NCBI RefSeq assembly: GCF_016859285.1
Contig: NC_053404.1
Span: forward strand, 20,790,105 to 20,854,104
Length of the DNA: 64,000 nt
From: Xiphias gladius
Taxonomy: Eukaryota > Chordata > Actinopteri > Istiophoriformes > Xiphiidae
Direction: 5' to 3'
This document shows positions 57,515-64,000 of this stretch, piece after piece; position 1 is the stretch's first letter; each line of letters starts with the position of its first letter. The notes beneath the pieces were generated by a model. The model did no database searches. It worked only from the letters and a program-made list of their open reading frames with translations, and was not told where the DNA came from. The position numbers and the translations under genes are program-made.

Positions 57515-57527
57515 CCACTAGGGGGCA
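57515..57527 (+). promoter_or_regulatory. CTCF-like motif
   Basis: CCACTAGGGGGCA agrees with every position of the CTCF core (CCASYAGRKGGCR). Located about 410 bases after the nceh1 stop codon. Confidence 0.5.
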
Positions 57528-58936
57528 AGACCAGGGCCAAATCACCCCCTGTCCAACAGCAGAAAATCGTCCCTGAGAACCTCCGATTCTGCCCAACGTC
57601 GTAACAACTAAACATGGTGACACCCAGAGAGGTTATCAGTTGTTAGTGATAAGATCACGGCCGTCAAAGCAGCAGCGGTGACAAGCTCTTTTAGTTTCTC
57701 TACAAAATAATAATAATTTATGAGGACAGACACAACCAGCGCGGGGGCAGCCACAACGCGCCCTCAAACACTCAGTGTAACGCAAGTGTGCCAACGCGGT
57801 GTAGCTGAAAAATCACTGGACCTGTAGATCCACAACCAAATGGACCACAAATCAGAGATGGTCTTAACCGAACCCTGAAACCAAAGCGTTTCCAATCAAA
57901 GGTAACCAAAGAAAGCGGCGCTTTTCACGCCTACGGTACGTCAAAGGCCGATGCAGCCTTTTGGAGAATGACAGTATATTCAAAGCTCATTATTTTCAAG
58001 ATAAAACAAAATCCAGGGATTTAAATAAGGGCTGACCAGGTGTGTGTCCAACACGTCTTTGACTGTACCCTTTGCAAGATAAAGCATTATTAAGACAGAA
58101 AACGCTAGAAAACAACACGTAAAACGACATACAGGTGTCACCGATATGTAAACCGCGAGAGGCTCTCTGGCAATACATCTCAGAATTACATGTTTAAAAA
58201 TATCTTGGTTTCGCTTTTTTTTGTTTTGATTATTCCCTACTAAAGAGCTAATTTTAGGAAATGTTTTCACAAGTGTGTCTGAGCTCTGATTTGTTACCAA
58301 ATCTACACAAATTACACATTTCTGGAATCGTGTCTCATCGGAAACATAAGAGACAAATTTCACCGAAGAAACACCTACATCAAGAGGCGTCCAGTTACGA
58401 GAAAGTAACAGACACCTGTCAGTGGTATAATTAATGTTTGCACATGGTTGTTGTTTTTTTTTTTTTTTTTAAATATGGTTATTTATTCTGAATATAATAA
58501 ACTAATCTATTTTTGGAAATACCAATCGGAGCTCAACACTATATAATTTAAACCACGTATTGTTCAATAATTACTTTGGGGGAGCTCATTTACATTTTCT
58601 CGCCCGGTTATTTTCCGTAATCGGAGCCCTTTCTCTGAGCCGTTCCTTATTTTACTGTAAACCGAAGCAGGGCGACAAGCGACAACTTTTGGATGTCTGG
58701 GGAAATAAATTCCGTTAAAAAAAAAATCAAAAAAAAAAAAAAAATCAGTTAAACCTTCAGCCTTCTCATTAAAAAGAAAAATGTAAAAACAAAAAGTGGA
58801 AAATGGTTATATACTTATTAATCAGATAGTTTTAAAGCTCAAAGTCACTCGCAGAAATTATCTCCAGCTTTTATTCTTTTATGATGAACTGAGACACTGA
58901 AGCCGTCTGCTCACACATGCAGAACAGGCCAGTCAA

Positions 58937-58983
<47 letters not shown>

Positions 58984-59940
58984 GTGTGTGCGCGCGTGCG
59001 TGGTAAAAGTATGCCAGAGTTCACAGCTGTGTATACTCACTGGATTGTGCAATAATGTATGTCTGAACGCATCCCTCGCGCTCTGTAACTCCACTCTCTG
59101 ATGACCACTGCAGTGCGGGGCCGATTGCAGTGCTGATGGTGACGACGATGGCTGTGAAGTTTATGTGAAAATGACTGTGTCACGCGGAGAGACGAGACAT
59201 CCCGAGCGGACTATCGCGTCCCTCCCCCCCCCACCCCTCAAAACTGGGCCTGAACCAGTTGCGATGGGCCGACGACAGGGAGCGTCGGACGGGCCGGGGT
59301 TTTTGGCCCTCGGCCCGAAACGCGGCGTAGCAGAAACACTGGGCCGAGTCTGGTCGTTGCGGGGCTTCACATCGCCCACGAAAGATGTTGACATTTGTAA
59401 CACTGACCATCAGGAGGCTGCGATTTTTTTTTGTTTGTTGTTTTTTCGTCCTTTCTTAAAGGGAAACGAGTCCAGGCAGCTCGTTCTCAGAGCGATGCAG
59501 ATTCCATAGGCACACATTTTCTACGCCTTCCGGTAAAGAGCGAGCGCGTTTCATGTGCACGCATAGTAACATAAGCCATTTATAAATCGGACTTAGGGAT
59601 TTGGACTTTGGAGGAAGACTTCTGAATGTTTTCTAAGTGCTGTCATTTTAATGCCGTACGCGAAATTACGCATTAAGTAGTTTTCTATTGTATAAATGAA
59701 GTTTTGATATAAGCAGGGTTATGCCACAGGTTGTGTCGGCCAAGACAAATACACATACCTGGCCCCAGGTGTACCGCCGCGCTAATACAATCCCATAAAG
59801 TGGCGGTTTTATTGGCTGCTGTGACAACCCTAGTGGTACGCAGGGAACAGGGGTTACAACATTTCTTGTTCTCCTCGTGTTTCTTCTTTCCCATCATGTA
59901 CTGTATGTCTATTATCGCGGGATTTTTTTGTTTTGTTTTT
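57528..59940. other. Gene-free interval downstream of nceh1
   Basis: No supported exon on either strand. Contains poly-T (58446-58470), AATAAA at 58496-58501, which could be a distal nceh1 signal, and a (GT)n microsatellite. The GC-richer stretch 59160-59360 has incidental open frames on both strands. Confidence 0.5.
58942..59000 (+). repeat. (GT)n microsatellite
   Basis: About 28 GT units with a few GC replacements at the right end. Confidence 0.95.
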
Positions 59941-59944
59941 TTCC

Positions 59945-60110
59945 TGTCGGCGCACACGCACCGGTGCGTGACAGCCGCGGCCCTCCCGGACGGCGTTTTG
60001 CTGCGATGATGGGAACGAGGCGCGCTGCGGGCGCGCACCGGTTGCCGCACCAGCGCCCGCACCCGCAGAGGGCGCGCTCCGGTGGCCACGTCGCGGGTAC
60101 GTCGACGTTT
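59945..60110. promoter_or_regulatory. Small CpG-rich island, no assigned gene
   Basis: CpG density is much higher than in the flanks. A 31-codon plus frame starts ATGATGGGAACGAGG at 60006 and could leave by a GTACGT donor near 60099, and minus frames are also open. A CTCF-like CCCGCAGAGGGCGC lies at 60062-60075. It may be a promoter of an unseen gene, an enhancer, or simply GC-rich DNA. Confidence 0.35.
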
Positions 60111-60299
60111 AACAGAATTTTTTTTTTACCATTGGATCTGGGACCAGAACAAAAGACGAGACGGTTTATTCGCAGCGGCATCAAATCTCATGTATTCATT
60201 ATACATATCACTTTAACTATGTTTGATACTGATAAGAATAATTGTGAGAAATGAAGTGAGTTATTATCCAAACATCGTGTTATGTTTTTCTGGTAACCC

Positions 60300-60780
60300 T
60301 TCATTTCCACCTACTATTTAGCCTTTCACGAGCAGTATGCAGACATTTAATAGATCATAACACACTATGATGGGGTTGTAAGAAGCTATGATGAGATTTT
60401 GAATGTCTGTTCATTTACAGTATTTGTCAGCAATTAGAACTTCTCCTATGAAGATAGATTTGATGTTGTTTTAACTGTTTTTTTTTACAGTGTTAATTAC
60501 CTCTATATACGACAGCCCCCCCTTGTGTGTGCTCACAGTAGTTAAAGTCTTTGACACATGCATCAATAAACCCTTATATCTGCTTATAAATACATTATAA
60601 TATGTTATAAAAGTTTATAAACTGCTTATGTTAGTCATTTTCTCAGTTTTAGGTCACTGTAAACTGATTATCTTTAATTTTTTGACAACAAAACAGCCAT
60701 CATCTACAGTATTTCCCAACATTTTATAGAAGAGATCTGAAGGAGAGGACTAATCAATGGTGAAAATGACCGTTGAGAAA
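60300..60780. repeat. Dispersed repeat fragments
   Basis: CAGACATTTAATAGATCATA then ACACACTATGATGG resembles text near 18460 in rnf31 intron 14. At 60690-60780 a decayed MITE piece occurs (AACATTTTATAGAAGAG, GACTAATCAATGG). Confidence 0.4.
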
Positions 60781-61449
60781 ACAATCTCGCCACATGGTCC
60801 CTTTAGTAGCTGTTCTGGAGCTTTCGATTGTATCACACGAGCAGGCGACGCACCGTTTCACGTGTAGGGAGTTCCAGTGCGCGGAGAAGTCCACACACGA
60901 GGAACCACATGCGGACATTACGCGGTTTTCAGACATTTCACCCGTGACGTGTAATCACCTCCCGCGGGGAAAACGCGAACCTCACGTGCGCTCGTGTCCG
61001 GTGACTCGTCCTCGCGCTCGACAGATGCCAGTGTCACGAATAGAACTAAAAGGGTTTTGTGCTGTAGTACGAGCGTGCCTTTCCTGGCCTGCGTGGTGTG
61101 TTTACTTCTGCAGAAGTGACCGCGTTCTTGCGGTGTTTTCGTGTCATATACGACCTGGCAGTCGAGGGAGTTTATCCAGTTCACTAGCTGGCCTCCCACG
61201 TGAGCCCAGATGTGGTTGTGTGGTGACCTGTGACACAGCTGCATCGCTGACTCGTAATCGCAGCAACTAAATCCCTCTTTGTTATAATCAAAAACAATAT
61301 TCGCAAATTTACTATTTTGTGATTTATTTATGACAAAAAAAAAAGGTTATACCGATACATGTAGAGTGAAAACTCACCATCCACCCATATTTCTCTTTAC
61401 AGAAATAAACTGAAGTTAATATCCCTAATAAACAGTCTGTCAGTGTGTT

Positions 61450-62270
61450 ATTTTGTGAAAATTAATAACCGATATAGTTATTAGCTATTAGCTTAGGGTT
61501 TATCAAGCCATTTGTTATACTTTTTACTTACTGCAGGTGTTAAAAGCTACTAATTTCTAAATGATAGTTTATTATCTTATTAAAAGCCTGTAGTTCATTT
61601 ATCAGTCATGTCCGGCATAAAATAAATAGTGTTTCCTTGAAAAATATCTATTTCTTTGCTTGTTGAGTTGTATTTTTTCATCTATTTGCCATAATCATAA
61701 GTTATTATAAGTATTAAAAAATATAGTAATTCCTTTAAAAATGCTTGGATTATGTTAATATTTATAATTATTAGTTATCATTGGTATCAAAACATAGTAT
61801 TTGTTGTTATTAGTTATTCAATTATAGTTCACTAAGTTATAAATTATGATTATTAGTTACCCTGGATATCAAATAAATAGTATTTTTTATTTCATTTTCT
61901 ATTTATTTTAAACACTTATTAGTTAATAAATTGTAGCTCAGTTATTAGTTATGATTATCATTAGATATATAAACACATAATAATCCCTTTAAACATCTAT
62001 TCATTATTTTATTGTATCTTATAATTCAATTTTTACTTATTAATTACTGCAAATAATACAGATATAACAATTCCATCAAAAATGCTTGTTTGTTATAAAA
62101 TGTAGTTTATTATGTTACTATTTAAAATTATTGGCTATGATGGATATATAGTATTTCTTTAAAAAAAAACAAAGTGATTAGTTATTCAATTATTACTGTT
62201 TGCTAAGTTATCAGTTACCATGGGTATTAAAAGTGTAGTGATCCATTTCAGTACACTGATAGTTACAGGT
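61450..62270. repeat. AT-rich degenerate minisatellite
   Basis: Words such as TTATTAGTTAT, AGTTATTCAATTAT and CTAAGTTAT recur at irregular spacing of roughly 100-190 bases. For example, GATTATTAGTTACC near 61850 parallels AGTTATCAGTTACC near 62210, each followed by a GGNTATCAA or GGGTATTAA word. Confidence 0.5.
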
Positions 62271-62943
62271 TACAGGTGTTACCAGTCGTTCTTCAGGTGC
62301 CTCCATGGGTCAGTGGCCATGTCACTTCAGAATAAAAGTCTGACACGGGAGATGGCGCCAAATCCTCCTCCTGAACGTCAGCCTCCGCTAAGTGAATCAT
62401 ATGTCGTAAACATGTGGAGATATCACATGAATCATGTGTCTTTGGTTCATTTTCTTGTTTTAATCTCGAAGTTTTATGAACGCCATAAAACTTAATGGCT
62501 TCTCGCTGATGGATTTGCACTTTAATGCTTCTTTAATTCCTGGACTCAGGAATGTGGGCTTTTTATTTATGCGTCTGATCTGGCGTCTTGCTATATTGGA
62601 GAGTAATAAAAACATGTTCGGAGCGACAGATCTGCCAGACTTTCTCCATCCGTCATCCTGGGGGAAAAAAAAAATGTTTTGTGTTTGGTTTTGTTTTGTT
62701 CTTTTAAACTCCCTTACGTTACCTCTCGCTGTGTACGAGAGAAACCTCTGGTTCTGGTTCGGTCCTTCTTGGGTGTTTTTCCCCCTACGCTCACACAAAC
62801 ACTTCTTCCAGTCAAAAGCCTGCGAGGACAGAAAACCAAGCCCATCGGACGATTGCGTGAGAGAGCGCAACATGCCTGTCGGATCATGTGATCTGAGATG
62901 GCAGTCAAGAGCTGAGCAGGAACATGCTTCTCCTGACAGACAG

Positions 62944-62944
<1 letters not shown>

Positions 62945-62976
<32 letters not shown>
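62945..62976 (+). repeat. (GT)n microsatellite
   Basis: About 15 GT units. Confidence 0.95.
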
Positions 62977-62978
<2 letters not shown>

Positions 62979-63139
62979 GGTGTTTTGCGTGCCAAACAGG
63001 CATCATCGCACCTGCATCCTGAGCGCCGCGGGGCACGCTCAAGTGTTTGTGTGCACACACCTAACACTCTCGATCAGTCTGTGATTGCCCATCAGGACCT
63101 GATTACCCAAAAACTGTGCGTGCATGTGTTTTTTTTTTA

Positions 63140-63172
63140 TATGTGTGTGTGTGTGTGTGTGTGTGGGGGGGG
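63140..63172 (+). repeat. (GT)n microsatellite ending in a G run
   Basis: About 13 GT units directly followed by a G-run of about ten bases, a layout prone to G-quadruplex or Z-DNA formation. Confidence 0.9.
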
Positions 63173-64000
63173 GGCGGCAGATCAGTATAGCCCGCTGCAA
63201 CCAGCTGGCACGTGTGAGTGCAAGTTCTGAATGGATCTTTGCTCTGCAACTGTTTTTTTTTTTTCCATAACCACTTAATCCCGTGTAAAGTCACACCAGA
63301 GCAGAGAGTTTATTCCACTTATCCCCAGACTTCGCGATCTGTCCACAGATCAAAGGCCGGGACCTTCAGCGAAGGCAAATTCAAAACCGAATAAACAGGG
63401 GTCGACCAGTCCTGTCACGTCTCGCGGGGTCTGAGAAATGCAGAGTTCAGTTGCCCGGATTCAAAGGGGAAAGAGCCGGTTTATCTTCCGCGACCGTCAG
63501 TGTCCCACAATTCCACTGGCGTCAACTTCTGGACCACATCCCGAAACGTCCAAAAAAAAAAAATGTTTGACTGCGTTTAGGGTTGCTGGAAACGGACACA
63601 CTGAAGAAAAAAAAAGAAGCATGGCAGTACGCAGGCCGAACCGCGTGTGTGCCGTTGTCCAACAACGCAGTGCACGGGGGGACGTGGTGGAGGTGCTCGC
63701 AGCTGCAAAAAATTAAAGTTAATTGGTCGTGAGGGTGAGGCAGCGGCAGAAAAATCCGAGTAAATAAAAAAAATAATTATACAATAAAACTTAAATGGTG
63801 TCCACTGGCACACACGCCGTCTCATTTACCGCCAGTCTGAGACGGCGAGGGTACTTTGAATTTTGCCAGCAAATGGAAAAATGACCGGTCATCCGAAGGT
63901 CAACTATGCATGGACAGGCCTGGAGCGCGGCGCCGGAGGAACCACAAAACGTTTGCACGGTGCTTGGACATCGTTAAACCTGTCCCAAAAAAAAAAAAGC

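Larger units (their letters stand above)
62277..64000. other. Right edge, no gene supported
   Basis: The open frames at 62476-63084 and 63438-63716 have no recognisable motif and contain microsatellite or homopolymer sequence. Nothing else was identified. Confidence 0.45.

Noticed and set aside
59165-59509. 114-codon frame downstream of nceh1
   Set aside because: GC-rich spacer with open frames on both strands, no motif, no convincing splice context.
62476-63084. 202-codon frame near the right edge
   Set aside because: Runs through a (GT)n microsatellite coding Val/Cys repeats; no similarity recognised.

Overview
The window is vertebrate DNA, almost certainly from a percomorph (spiny-rayed) teleost. 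The genes have many short exons with GT/AG introns, and the proteins align by eye with human RNF31, IRF9, EMC9, NCEH1 and PSME2. Introns carry Tc1/mariner remnants, long (AC)n and poly-A tracts, and many copies of a MITE-like repeat with AGGGCTGCAACTAA-type ends that I associate with percomorph genomes. No operon, plasmid, phage or CRISPR feature is present.

Layout. (1) 314-361 (-): first coding exon of a PA28 proteasome-activator gene, most likely psme2, whose remainder lies off the left edge. (2) 3820-27417 (+): rnf31 (HOIP, catalytic subunit of the linear ubiquitin assembly complex LUBAC), 23 coding exons, 1114 aa, head-to-head with psme2. (3) 29319-40075 (+): irf9, 9 coding exons, 438 aa. 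(4) 42504-46425 (-): emc9, 5 exons, 205 aa, tail-to-tail with irf9. (5) 48650-51058 (-): a secreted, very repetitive Pro/Gln-rich protein of unknown function, 753 aa as read, with a TATA box. Its stop codon is the last codon before a plausible splice donor, and open exon-like segments follow. (6) 52210-57105 (+): nceh1-like membrane serine hydrolase, 5 exons, 406 aa. (7) 57106-64000: no gene that I can support; it holds a tRNA-derived SINE, CTCF-like motifs, a small CpG-rich island, an AT-rich degenerate minisatellite and microsatellites.

How the genes fit together. psme2, rnf31, irf9 and emc9 are also neighbours in human (14q11.2-q12: PSME1-EMC9-PSME2-RNF31-IRF9), so the left two thirds is an ancient linkage group. 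PA28 (immunoproteasome activator), HOIP (linear ubiquitin, NF-kB signalling) and IRF9 (DNA-binding subunit of ISGF3) all act in innate immunity and interferon responses. EMC9 (ER membrane complex) and NCEH1 (ER lipid hydrolase) are housekeeping or metabolic. In this fish emc9 lies beyond irf9 rather than next to psme2.

Exon borders were set by hand from splice consensus, reading-frame continuity and remembered human proteins. All exon lengths sum to whole codons for each complete gene. UTR exons and polyadenylation sites are much less certain.
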